Source of the DNA: Aquimarina sp. RZ0
GTDB lineage: Bacteria > Bacteroidota > Bacteroidia > Flavobacteriales > Flavobacteriaceae
DNA length: 32,233 nt
Reading direction: 5' to 3'
Assembly: GCF_008370685.1 (NCBI RefSeq)
Contig: NZ_VTZU01000074.1
Coordinates: 1 to 32,233, forward strand
The notes beneath the pieces are model-generated. The model saw nothing but the letters and a program-made list of their open reading frames with translations, made no database searches and was not told the DNA's origin. A program made the translations under genes and the position numbers. Of the stretch, positions 8,975 through 17,769 are shown piece by piece; position 1 is the stretch's first letter; each line of letters begins with the position of its first letter.

Positions 8975-9096
8975 TTGATCTGCTCCGACTGTAACATCGA
9001 TAGTCTCTATTCCTGTTTCTATCTCATTTGTATCTTTTTCGCAACTATAAAAGAAAAAACTGTTACGCTACTTAAAATTCTTAATTTAATTTTCAT
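8975..9096 (-). other. Out-of-frame lipoprotein signal of the S8 protease
   Basis: An ATG at 9096 starts MKIKLRILSSVTVFSF, a good signal-peptide start, but it runs into a stop after 25 codons. The protease frame, one base away, reads YSCEKDTNEIE just after. Adding one T to the T6 run (plus-strand A6 at 9054-9059) would join them into a standard lipoprotein signal ending FFFYSC. A single-base loss in a homopolymer is the simplest explanation. Confidence 0.75.
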
Positions 9097-9841
9097 TGTT
9101 AAATGGGTTTTGTGTTAAAATGTTTGAGTATAATTTTATATAAAATCGTTGAGTTTTCAACAAGTTGAGGATTCAAAAGTAGGGATTAATCCTAATAATA
9201 AAATACGGCTAAAACTCACAAAACAAAGGGTTTTACAAAATTTGATATTCTATAAACCATGTAAAACACCCTTTATTTTTTAAGTATTTAAAATTGTTTC
9301 ACTACTAAAAATGAAAGGATTAAACAAAAGTTTAGCACATCAAAATAGAAAGAAATTTCAAAAGAAAATAGGAGATAGAAAGACTAAAAAAACCAACCGC
9401 AATTAACACTAAATTAACTTTGAATTAACAAAAAAGAGGTATGTAGAATTTCAATATATATTAATTAAGAGAGAGCATAAACTTAGTTTGTATTTTAAGA
9501 TCAGAATACTTCTATTTTATGGGATGAAAATAAAAACTAAAAAAAATACAGCCAAGAAGCGCAGGAATTAATCTGTTTTCGAGCAGCAAATTATTTGAAA
9601 ACTAAAAAAGGCACTCAAAAGCAATGTAATGGGATATTTGATCTTACCCAAACTGGATATACTAAATAATAAAATATTTCTTCATGAACACACCAGATAT
9701 GTGATTTGAAAGATTTATATGAACTAATTATACTAAATGAATTAATAGATCCATGTATGAGTAACGTTTTTAGAATAAAAACATAATACACTGATTTACA
9801 ATATTTAATATTCCGCCCTCAATGATTACAGTAATTAATTT
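9097..9841. other. 745-bp intergenic region, no supported gene
   Basis: This is AT-rich sequence between the S8 gene start and the 3' end of the TldD-MoxR operon. A 31-codon plus-strand ORF at 9311-9406 begins MKGLNKSLAHQNRKK and is very basic, with no recognisable family. An ATG-less open stretch at 9541-9669 contains ELICFRAANYLK and may be gene debris. I see no hairpin terminator close to the operon end at 9842. Confidence 0.4.
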
Positions 9842-11602
9842 CTAATCTCTATTTACTTTAGGTATTAACCATAAGTATCCCATACATATTAAAAAGAGGA
9901 TGTATAACCCAATCAGGTTTACTGGTTTTGATTCTAAAATTTGATTCGTTTTTTTCTTAGATACTCTACTAAAGTATCTGTTATTTTCCTCAATTTTATC
10001 ATAAATATATTTTGGTTTCCATGTTGAGGTATCTGTGACAAAATAATTCAAAACTTTTGTCGTATCCTGTTCTATCCGCAACGTATGCCACCCATACGAT
10101 TCTGGATACGTAATTCCTTTCCATACATTTGAAATGTTTATATCACTGCGCATCGCAATCCTGTAGTTTTCTTTTGTCTTGACTATTGGTTTTGTTATTG
10201 ATGCTTTTAGTGTAAATTTATAAGGGTGATCTTTAAAGCTCAGTATTCTTGGAGGAACCCAGCGTATAAGCTGAGCTTCTTTTTTACTTATATCATTAAT
10301 AATATCAGACCATAATTGCTGATAAATTTCGGTTTTATCATTCAATACCAGTTCATATGTATTTTCTAACACTGTAGAACCTATCTTACCTTTTCTTATA
10401 CGTTTGTATGCCGATATGATTTGTGTGTTTGAATTTTTATGAATTGATTGGATACGAAATTCATCTGTAAAGAAGAAGTTGTGTTTGCTTATTCTAACTT
10501 TTGGTATCTCCTTAAGATCCGTTTCTCTACTTTTTTCTCGAATAAAATTAAAAGCTTCAAAACCGCTTCCTGATCCAAAAAAACTGTCATCCGGTTGCAC
10601 AAAAACTCCTAATCCCTGTTCTCTCACTACGTATTCTATAGTAGCAAGTGATGCTTTTCCTAAATTTCTGATGGTACTTGCATCAATTACTAGCAGATCA
10701 AAAAAATCCAGGTCTTTTTTAGAAAAGACATCTATTGATCTCTTTTCCATATTAAAATACTCCAGCTTATACTTCCCGTTGGTTATCTTGGTTTTAACGA
10801 ATAGCTCATGCCCCATTTCTGACAAATAGTTCTTAAGATATTTGGTTTCAAAAGTTGGGAAACTATTGAGTATCAAAATTTTTAAAGGAACACTATGATC
10901 AACAGTCAATGGGATCGGATCACGAGAATAGATCTTTCCTGTTGTGTCTTTTTCTATTATTGAAAAGAGATAATTTCCTTTTGCAACAAGTTTTGAGGAT
11001 AATTGAAATACTTGTTTTTTATCTATTATGAGTGAGACTGAATCGAGATAAACACCTCCAGGTCCTTCTAGTACTAATTGATGTCCCTTTCTAGGTGTAT
11101 TGTAAAGTCCTGAAAAATGTATCTGTTCCCCAAGTGTCTTTTTGTGATCATATTTAAATTTAATAATTCCTGAAGGTATATCTCCTCCCAAATAGTTGAC
11201 ATTACAATTTTGTAATTTCCAAAAATCAAAAGGTTCTAAACCGTGTCCTAAAATATATACAGAATCTGAAATGTTTGTATGGTTAAAAATCGGTCGATTG
11301 TCATTATATGTTAGTACTTTTAACTTCCTATGAGTCTTTTTAAGGCTATCTAATCGCTTCGTGCTATAGCCTGGAGTAAGTAATGCTACTTTGCCGGTTT
11401 TATTCTGAATATAAACTGCTGGTTTTAATACAATAAAAGCAAGGGCGGTAATCCCAAGAAACGATACTACGGTTTTTATCCAAAAGCTACGTTTTCCATA
11501 CTGATCCCATTCTTTCCATATAAAAACAGCCCATAAAACGAAAGCTCCAATACATAGTTGCCATATCCAGCTAGTATTCAAAAAAGTGATCGTATCAATC
11601 AT
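9842..11602 (-). CDS. Large membrane protein of the MoxR/BatA cluster, possible GATase1-like domain
   Basis: The frame extends to an ATG at 11641, but an ATG at 11602 overlaps the upstream stop by 8 bp (ATGATTGA). It gives 586 residues starting MIDTITFLN, so I prefer it. Two membrane segments lie at about residues 12-60 and one at the extreme C-terminus (LIGLYILFLICMGYLWLIP). The periplasmic part includes a Rossmann-like block at about 240-345 (LKILILNSFP, then FDLLVIDAS, then GVFVQPDD). It resembles the amidotransferase-like domains seen in similar cluster proteins but has no nucleophile Cys at the expected turn. It is the last gene of the operon; function unknown, probably an envelope partner of the BatA-like and DUF58 proteins. 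Confidence 0.75.
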   Translation of the reverse strand: MIDTITFLNTSWIWQLCIGAFVLWAVFIWKEWDQYGKRSFWIKTVVSFLGITALAFIVLKPAVYIQNKTGKVALLTPGYSTKRLDSLKKTHRKLKVLTYNDNRPIFNHTNISDSVYILGHGLEPFDFWKLQNCNVNYLGGDIPSGIIKFKYDHKKTLGEQIHFSGLYNTPRKGHQLVLEGPGGVYLDSVSLIIDKKQVFQLSSKLVAKGNYLFSIIEKDTTGKIYSRDPIPLTVDHSVPLKILILNSFPTFETKYLKNYLSEMGHELFVKTKITNGKYKLEYFNMEKRSIDVFSKKDLDFFDLLVIDASTIRNLGKASLATIEYVVREQGLGVFVQPDDSFFGSGSGFEAFNFIREKSRETDLKEIPKVRISKHNFFFTDEFRIQSIHKNSNTQIISAYKRIRKGKIGSTVLENTYELVLNDKTEIYQQLWSDIINDISKKEAQLIRWVPPRILSFKDHPYKFTLKASITKPIVKTKENYRIAMRSDINISNVWKGITYPESYGWHTLRIEQDTTKVLNYFVTDTSTWKPKYIYDKIEENNRYFSRVSKKKTNQILESKPVNLIGLYILFLICMGYLWLIPKVNRD

Positions 11603-13805
11603 GAATTTCGAGTTCTTTGAGTAGTAATTCATTGATTTCACTTGTCAACATCTTCTTCTTCGATGGAGTCGGTCTTAATGCCGGAAGTGCAGAAAACAGA
11701 CCTTTTTGTATTTCTATCAGGGTTTCAACTGATATTTCAATATTTTCTGTAGCCCATTTTAATTTTTTTAATGTTTTTAAATACCTCCCCGGATCTTCTA
11801 TAGCCTTGATTGCTAATTCATTTCCAGCTTCCTGAAAAAGTAGTCTATCCTTATCTGTAATCATTCCTTTTTGAACAATCAATTGTTCAAGTCTTGATAC
11901 AGTTTTACGTATCGAAGGAAATTTATCTTTTTTTTGTAATATCGAGTGCTTTCTATAACTTGTTACCCCATCGATTTTCCCTGTAAGCCTTTTATCTTCT
12001 TTGATTGGTGGAGGATCAAACCCAATACGGTGTACATATATTCGTGCACTATTCTTAATTTCCTGAATCAATTTTAAGGCGCTATATTGATAGGGCAATG
12101 ATTTTTCTGGCGTATACAACCTTAAATACAACTCTGCATCCCACATTTGATTAAGAGCTTGTCGTAACTTACTTTTTAGGGATTGTGTAAAAAGTGTAGA
12201 CTCCTCCGGATCTTCATGATTATGTACATATTCTTCTAAGGGATCTTTATGATCTTCTTCTGATTCTTCTATCAGATTATGTTCATTCTCGTGATCATGA
12301 GTATGTGTATATCCAGCTAGTGGATCTTTATCACTGTGGTCATCCTCATGTTCTAAAATTTCGGCATCTTCTTCTTCTTCAATAGTCTTATGAGCAGATT
12401 CATCTCCCATAAATTGAGCATATTTAAGTCGCAATACCTTTTGATCAAAACCTAGTTCATTACTCTTAGATTTGAAATCTTTTTTAGATAACTTTAATCT
12501 ATCACTAATCAGTTTTTCTGTATCAATAATCAATTGCCGTTGACTTCTAAAATAATCAGGCATTAGATCTACGCCCATAGTTCCTTCTACTGCAAATTCA
12601 TCAGAAACCGTATCTTTTATAACTGCAAAAAATGTCTCACTTCTTGATCTATTGGGTTTAGGTTTTTTATAGTCTGATGCTTCTACATAAAAATAAAGTT
12701 CATCTCCCGGTTCCATGTTCATTTCGTCCAGATCTATTTTTTTTGACATATTTAATTTTTTGCCTCCTGGTGGGATTCCACTATCAAAATTCAATTTTTC
12801 TTCTCTAAACTTTACAGATTCACCGGAACCCTTGCTTACGGTTGCTATAATATATGCATCTGCGATTCCAAAATCATCTGTGATCGCTGTCATAAAGGAG
12901 ATATTTTTATTTTCATCAAAAGAAAAAGAAGTAAACTGTTTTATTCCTAGTATCTCTATATCCGGACTCTTATCTTTTACGTTTTCAACTGAATACAATT
13001 CTGAAATATATGAATTACCTTGTGTATCCGTGAATTTGAAATTATAAAAACCCGAAGTATGTATCTTTATATTTCTTGTATATACACTGTCAATAAATCG
13101 CATTGGATATGTATTACCCATATGTTCCATCGTCACATTTGCTACTTCTTTATCAAACTGTATTTTCCACGACACTTGTGATCCTTCTATAGCTTTTATA
13201 TCCATTTTTGAAGTCTTAAAAGGAGGTGTTCGGGTATAATCAGGATAACGTATCGTCAGTTCCTGACGCACTAGTATAGGTGCAAGAATTTTGGTAGCAG
13301 CAGAATCTACTGGTTTAAAAACTATCCGTTCCGGAGTTATCTTTTGTTCTTGTCCCTGTCTAAAATAATCTATTAGTTGATATTTATATATCCCAAAACC
13401 TATACTGATAAATAATCCCAATACAATACTTCCCAGAATAAAGTTTCCCGGAGGTTTTATAGTACTTCCTTTTTTAACTAATCCTTTTGCTACTTTATGC
13501 TTTTGCAACCTCGCCAGATTTGATAACTTAGCATCTGGTATTAGTAACAGACCTGTACTATATTCTGCCGCATCCAGATGCTGATCTATATAATCTGCTA
13601 CAATTGATAAACTATATTTCCAGGGTTTGATAATAGTAATCATTATAGCCGTGATCATCATCCCAGTAAATAAGGATATAAAAAGCTTTAGAAACAGAAA
13701 ATGAATAAAAATTGACGGACCAAGAGCATACAAAAAAACCTGTATCCAGAGCTTTAATTTCCATCTCTTCCTATATCTAACCAATATATCAAATCCAGAC
13801 TCCAT
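11595..13805 (-). CDS. DUF4175-like membrane protein with His-rich acidic insert
   Basis: The protein has 736 residues. Three membrane segments lie near residues 20-43, 45-62 and 121-141, followed by a large probably periplasmic part with beta-rich and then helical regions. Length, topology and place in the cluster fit DUF4175 proteins that accompany MoxR/DUF58/BatA genes in Bacteroidota. Residues about 480-532 form a His/Asp/Glu-rich insert with two imperfect units built on DH-x-DPL-x-x-Y-x-H-x-H, an apparent metal-binding or flexible segment. The start overlaps the BatA-like stop by one base (TAATG), and the end overlaps the next gene, indicating tight translational coupling. Function unknown. 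Confidence 0.75.
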   Translation of the reverse strand: MESGFDILVRYRKRWKLKLWIQVFLYALGPSIFIHFLFLKLFISLFTGMMITAIMITIIKPWKYSLSIVADYIDQHLDAAEYSTGLLLIPDAKLSNLARLQKHKVAKGLVKKGSTIKPPGNFILGSIVLGLFISIGFGIYKYQLIDYFRQGQEQKITPERIVFKPVDSAATKILAPILVRQELTIRYPDYTRTPPFKTSKMDIKAIEGSQVSWKIQFDKEVANVTMEHMGNTYPMRFIDSVYTRNIKIHTSGFYNFKFTDTQGNSYISELYSVENVKDKSPDIEILGIKQFTSFSFDENKNISFMTAITDDFGIADAYIIATVSKGSGESVKFREEKLNFDSGIPPGGKKLNMSKKIDLDEMNMEPGDELYFYVEASDYKKPKPNRSRSETFFAVIKDTVSDEFAVEGTMGVDLMPDYFRSQRQLIIDTEKLISDRLKLSKKDFKSKSNELGFDQKVLRLKYAQFMGDESAHKTIEEEEDAEILEHEDDHSDKDPLAGYTHTHDHENEHNLIEESEEDHKDPLEEYVHNHEDPEESTLFTQSLKSKLRQALNQMWDAELYLRLYTPEKSLPYQYSALKLIQEIKNSARIYVHRIGFDPPPIKEDKRLTGKIDGVTSYRKHSILQKKDKFPSIRKTVSRLEQLIVQKGMITDKDRLLFQEAGNELAIKAIEDPGRYLKTLKKLKWATENIEISVETLIEIQKGLFSALPALRPTPSKKKMLTSEINELLLKELEIHD

Positions 13806-15109
13806 TACTGTTTTCTATATTTTGCTATACCGCGCTCGGTTATCATTAATAGTATCAATAGCATGCATAACCATCTGGAAATATCAACGATGACAGTTCG
13901 TTTTTTATTCTTTACTAAACTTGCTTCTGCAGGGCGTAACGCTGCTATGTCCATACTCCTTTTATCATATATATCTATGTCATCTCTTATATCTTTATGA
14001 ATATCAAAAAGTTTTAATAGGTGTTCTGGTAAGTCTGTATCTACACTATTTTCTAATGTAAGAGGTTTTGTAAGATAAAAAATGGTATTCGAGATGCCTG
14101 CTTCTATAATCTGATCTGCAAAATCATCCGGTTTGTACACCAGTAATTTTGTCGCTAGTGTCGGAATCGGATCGCTATGTAACCATAATACTAAATCAAA
14201 CGATGAAAGATCCAAAGCATCTACACGCTGAACTGCTTTGACATCAATTTGTCGGTCAATATACGTTGATATTGCAGTACATGAAGCAACTAAATATGCC
14301 TTCTCATTAGACCGAGCATTGTCATAAAACAAGAGTACCCTGAGTGGTTTTTGGATCGTAAAAGGTATTTTTTTCTGTACGCCCTGAAACATAAAGGTGA
14401 TACTATCTCTTGCGGTATTAAATTGAAATTGATTAGTATCCAGAGAAATCGTTTTTTTTTCAAGAAATAATCGAAGATAATTACTTGTCACAGTTAATAA
14501 CCGCAATGTATCTTCTTCTTTAGTAACTTTAAGAATTTTCTCCTTTATAAATTCATCAGGCCTAACAGGAATCCAGGAAATATTTTTATGAATGCTATCT
14601 GGGCGCTTACCTTTGATACCAGACAAAAAGGCATTCGTAAAAACTACAATACTGTCTGTTGCTAATTTCTCCATATCATTTGCTAACTTCCAATAATTAG
14701 GAACTTTGATATTTTTATAATCTGATGTATTTCTCTGTATTTCTGGAAAACCATCTTGTAAAAGCCTTAAAGATCCTCCAGTTTCTATTGTATCCAGCAG
14801 CGGTTTTATTCGTTCTTGATTCAATAAAGATGGTTCAATAATATACGTTATAGGTATGGTACTTGCTTTCTTTTTTATGCGTGGTTCTGCAATAAGCAAG
14901 ACAAGTACTGTTATCAATATTATTCTTACTAACAATAATAAAAATTCGTGAAGCTGAATACTGCTTGTCTGCCTTGAATCTGATGCTATTAGTAACTTAG
15001 TACTACCAATTTTAATTATTTCTCCATCCTTTTTACTCCACAAATGTACTGCTATGGGTATCACAAGCCCTAAGAATGCCCAAAGGTATGTAGGGTTAAG
15101 AAAAAACAT
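13805..15109 (-). CDS. BatA-like membrane protein with degenerate von Willebrand region
   Basis: The protein has 434 residues. The N-terminus (MFFLNPTYLWAFLGLVIPI, then HLWSKK) is the BatA N-terminal domain with a first membrane helix; a second helix lies near 57-77 and a third at the C-terminus (about 405-425). The segment after helix 2, where a vWA domain usually begins, reads YIIEPSLL in place of a DxSxS metal site, so MIDAS function is doubtful. It starts 1 bp after the DUF58 gene stop. The protein presumably anchors the complex in the inner membrane and receives the DUF58 partner; the role is inferred from bat/moxR operons. Confidence 0.8.
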   Translation of the reverse strand: MFFLNPTYLWAFLGLVIPIAVHLWSKKDGEIIKIGSTKLLIASDSRQTSSIQLHEFLLLLVRIILITVLVLLIAEPRIKKKASTIPITYIIEPSLLNQERIKPLLDTIETGGSLRLLQDGFPEIQRNTSDYKNIKVPNYWKLANDMEKLATDSIVVFTNAFLSGIKGKRPDSIHKNISWIPVRPDEFIKEKILKVTKEEDTLRLLTVTSNYLRLFLEKKTISLDTNQFQFNTARDSITFMFQGVQKKIPFTIQKPLRVLLFYDNARSNEKAYLVASCTAISTYIDRQIDVKAVQRVDALDLSSFDLVLWLHSDPIPTLATKLLVYKPDDFADQIIEAGISNTIFYLTKPLTLENSVDTDLPEHLLKLFDIHKDIRDDIDIYDKRSMDIAALRPAEASLVKNKKRTVIVDISRWLCMLLILLMITERGIAKYRKQ

Positions 15110-15110
15110 C

Positions 15111-16013
15111 TTAGAAGAGTTTGGTACGTTTCTTCATAAACAATTGCAAGGTTTCTCCGATATCTTTATGCAACGCAAATAAATGATAACTAATATCATT
15201 TGCCAACAAGGTTTTCTTTGTCTTTTTCATCATTCCATCTAATTGTATAAGATATTGCTTTTTTGCTGATTTAGCATCTATTTTGAGTCTTGTTCCTGTC
15301 TCTAAATCTTCGAATGTTATGGTTTCATTATAATCAAATTCTAATTCATTTTTACCCATCAGATGCAACACTACCACTTCATTTTTTGATGTTTTTAGGC
15401 GTTTAATAAAATCAGTCAGTTCCTTATTATGTTCATACAAATCTGTGATAAAAAAGATAAGCTCTTTATGGCTACGACTATGAAGAACTTCTGTTATCGT
15501 CGGGTCTCTTGGCCATTTACCCCGATTCTCTATAGCAATCAATTCATGTAAAAATCGATTATACTGTTGTTTTTGAATCTTAGGATATATTGTATATAAT
15601 TGATGATCATTTAATGCAAAAAGCCCTATTGCATCACCTTGTTTTTCAGAAATATATCCTAGTGAAGCTATTAAAACTCTGGCATACTCCATTTTAGACA
15701 ATCCATCTTTTTCTTGATGAAGCATGGATTTACTGGCATCCAATATGAATTTTACAGCAATATTCGTCTCTATTTCTGATTGTTTGATATAATATCTATC
15801 GGATCTGGCTAACATTTTCCAATCAAGTAATCTCAGATCATCACCTGGCTCATAGTTCCGGAATTGATTAAATTCCATTCCTGAGCCTACATTATTACTA
15901 AGATGCATTCCTGACAAATATCCATCTACGATGGCACGTGCAATGAGCGCCAATCCTGACACACTCTTTATGAGTTCTGGTTTTAGTAATTGGAGATATT
16001 CCTGCTTTTTCAC
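15111..16013 (-). CDS. DUF58 (vWA-fold) protein, MoxR partner
   Basis: The protein has 300 residues, the normal length for DUF58. The family signature is seen in FRNYEPGDDLRLLDWKMLAR at about residues 51-70. A MIDAS-type DxSxS appears as DASKS (D92, S94, S96) after strand KFIL, so metal-ion dependent binding is likely. No signal peptide or membrane helix is present, so it is cytoplasmic. DUF58 proteins are encoded beside MoxR ATPases and are thought to be their substrates or adaptors. It starts 10 bp after the MoxR stop. Confidence 0.9.
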   Translation of the reverse strand: MKKQEYLQLLKPELIKSVSGLALIARAIVDGYLSGMHLSNNVGSGMEFNQFRNYEPGDDLRLLDWKMLARSDRYYIKQSEIETNIAVKFILDASKSMLHQEKDGLSKMEYARVLIASLGYISEKQGDAIGLFALNDHQLYTIYPKIQKQQYNRFLHELIAIENRGKWPRDPTITEVLHSRSHKELIFFITDLYEHNKELTDFIKRLKTSKNEVVVLHLMGKNELEFDYNETITFEDLETGTRLKIDAKSAKKQYLIQLDGMMKKTKKTLLANDISYHLFALHKDIGETLQLFMKKRTKLF

Positions 16014-16023
16014 TTCCTCAGTT

Positions 16024-17025
16024 CTATTTTGAAACTTCGATTCTTTTTAATAACTGTCGGGTAACATCATCAGCTGTAATACCTTCTGATTCTGCTCTGA
16101 AGTTTATAATAATCCTATGCCTCAATACAGGCATTGCTACCTGATGTAAATCGTCTAATGTCACAGATAAACGTCCTTGTGTCAATGCGCGAGCCTTGGC
16201 AGTTAATATCATTGCCTGTCCTGCACGAGGTCCTGCTCCCCAACTTACCCATTCCTTTACATAGGTGTCTGTAGTAGTTTCTGGTCTGGTAGCCCTTACT
16301 AACCTGCTTACAAAAGTGATTAGTTGATCACTAATGGGGATTTCTCTAACCAGGTATTGTAACCTTAAAATATCTTCTCCGGAGATTACTTTATTTAAGA
16401 TCTCATTTTTTATCCCCGTCGTATTTTTAAGGATTGTTGTTTCTTCTGATTCATTAGGATATCTTATTTTGATATATAACAAAAAACGATCTTGTTGAGC
16501 TTCTGGAAGCACAAAGGTGCCTGATTGCTCGATAGGATTTTGAGTCGCGAGAATAAAAAATGGCCTGTCTAATTTATAGGTTTTCCCTGAATACGTTACT
16601 TCAAACTCCTGCATAGCCTCTAATAATGCTGCCTGGGTTTTGGGAGGTGTGCGGTTAATCTCGTCTGCCAAAATTATATTTGCAAAAATGGGCCCTTTAT
16701 TGAAGTTAAAAAATTTCTTTCCAGTACTATGATCTTCTTCTAATATTTCTGTACCTATAATATCTGATGGCATTAGATCTGGAGTAAATTGTATTCTTTT
16801 GAATGTCAGATCAATGGCTTGTGCCAGTGTTCTGATCATTAGCGTTTTTGCCAAACCAGGAACTCCCTCCAGCAATGCATGGCCTCCTGCAAGGAACGTA
16901 ATCAGTAATTGCTCTATAGTTTCTTCCTGCCCAGTGATTATCTTACTAATCTCTTTTCTTAAATCCTGAAGTCTTCCAGAGAGTATATTTATTTCTTTTT
17001 CAATACTTACTAACTCTTTATCCAT
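16024..17025 (-). CDS. MoxR-family AAA+ ATPase
   Basis: The protein has 333 residues with a single AAA+ module. Walker A is GVPGLAKT (residues 54-61), Walker B is IILADE (D121, E122) followed by INRTPP, and sensor 1 is in ILATQNP. A C-terminal lid domain follows. MoxR ATPases act as chaperones that mature or insert metal into vWA-containing partners, here probably the DUF58 and BatA-like proteins encoded next. It is cytoplasmic. It lies in the middle of the operon, 14 bp after the DUF4159 gene. Confidence 0.93.
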   Translation of the reverse strand: MDKELVSIEKEINILSGRLQDLRKEISKIITGQEETIEQLLITFLAGGHALLEGVPGLAKTLMIRTLAQAIDLTFKRIQFTPDLMPSDIIGTEILEEDHSTGKKFFNFNKGPIFANIILADEINRTPPKTQAALLEAMQEFEVTYSGKTYKLDRPFFILATQNPIEQSGTFVLPEAQQDRFLLYIKIRYPNESEETTILKNTTGIKNEILNKVISGEDILRLQYLVREIPISDQLITFVSRLVRATRPETTTDTYVKEWVSWGAGPRAGQAMILTAKARALTQGRLSVTLDDLHQVAMPVLRHRIIINFRAESEGITADDVTRQLLKRIEVSK

Positions 17026-17039
17026 TCTTACTACATCTT

Positions 17040-17660
17040 TTATGATGTTAACGCATACATTACGATATTAACACCAAATCGGGTATTATCTATCTTATAC
17101 CATCGTTTATTTCTAAAATCATAATCCCACTCACAGCCATAATCTTTATTGCTAAATAGTACTCCTATCCTACCATTAACCTCTATTGCCTTTAGATACT
17201 CATGTACTATATCATCGCCCCAGCCATTTAATTCTTGTGACGTAGTAGGTGGTCCATTTTCAAATTCAAAAAAGACCTTATATATTTCGTGATCATTAGG
17301 AATTTTCTTTAATCCTTGCGACCCAAAAATAGCTTCCATCTGGCGCTCAAAAGATTTAGAGAATAAACCATCGATGTCGTGATTACAATCATCTGCAAAA
17401 ACAAACCCTCCATTGTTTACATATTTCTCAAAATTTTCGCTTTCTTTTTTGGTAAACTGTACTAATTTATGACCGGATATATAACAAAAAGGGCTCTTAA
17501 AAATTTCATCACTACTTAAAGAGATAATTTTTTCTTGTGTATCTACTTTTAAAGTAGTGTATTCTACAAGAGAGTTCAATAAATTAGAAGGCATTCTTTG
17601 ATCTACATCCCAGTCTCCCGATTCATATTGTAATCTGGTAAAAAAAAATTTATTACTCAA
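17040..17660 (-). CDS. DUF4159 protein
   Basis: The protein has 206 residues and fits the DUF4159 family: FTRLQYESGDWDVD near the start, a GGFVFADDCNHDIDGLF block at about residues 83-99, and WYKIDNTRFGVNIVMYAL at the end. The family fold is amidotransferase-like with no established catalytic role. I see no signal peptide from this ATG, although family members elsewhere are often exported. It lies 109 bp after the pmbA-like gene and 14 bp before the MoxR gene, so it belongs to the operon. Function unknown. Confidence 0.82.
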   Translation of the reverse strand: MSNKFFFTRLQYESGDWDVDQRMPSNLLNSLVEYTTLKVDTQEKIISLSSDEIFKSPFCYISGHKLVQFTKKESENFEKYVNNGGFVFADDCNHDIDGLFSKSFERQMEAIFGSQGLKKIPNDHEIYKVFFEFENGPPTTSQELNGWGDDIVHEYLKAIEVNGRIGVLFSNKDYGCEWDYDFRNKRWYKIDNTRFGVNIVMYALTS

Positions 17661-17769
17661 TATGGTGTATTATTTTGATCACTATCTTTTGTTTGCAGAA
17701 ATGATACATACTAACTGGTTATCCTGAATATATCTGCATCAAAATAACCAGTTGCATTATTTATTACCC

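Noticed and set aside
9541..9669. Open frame containing ELICFRAANYLK
   Set aside because: It has no start codon and no recognised homology; at best gene debris, so not listed as a gene.
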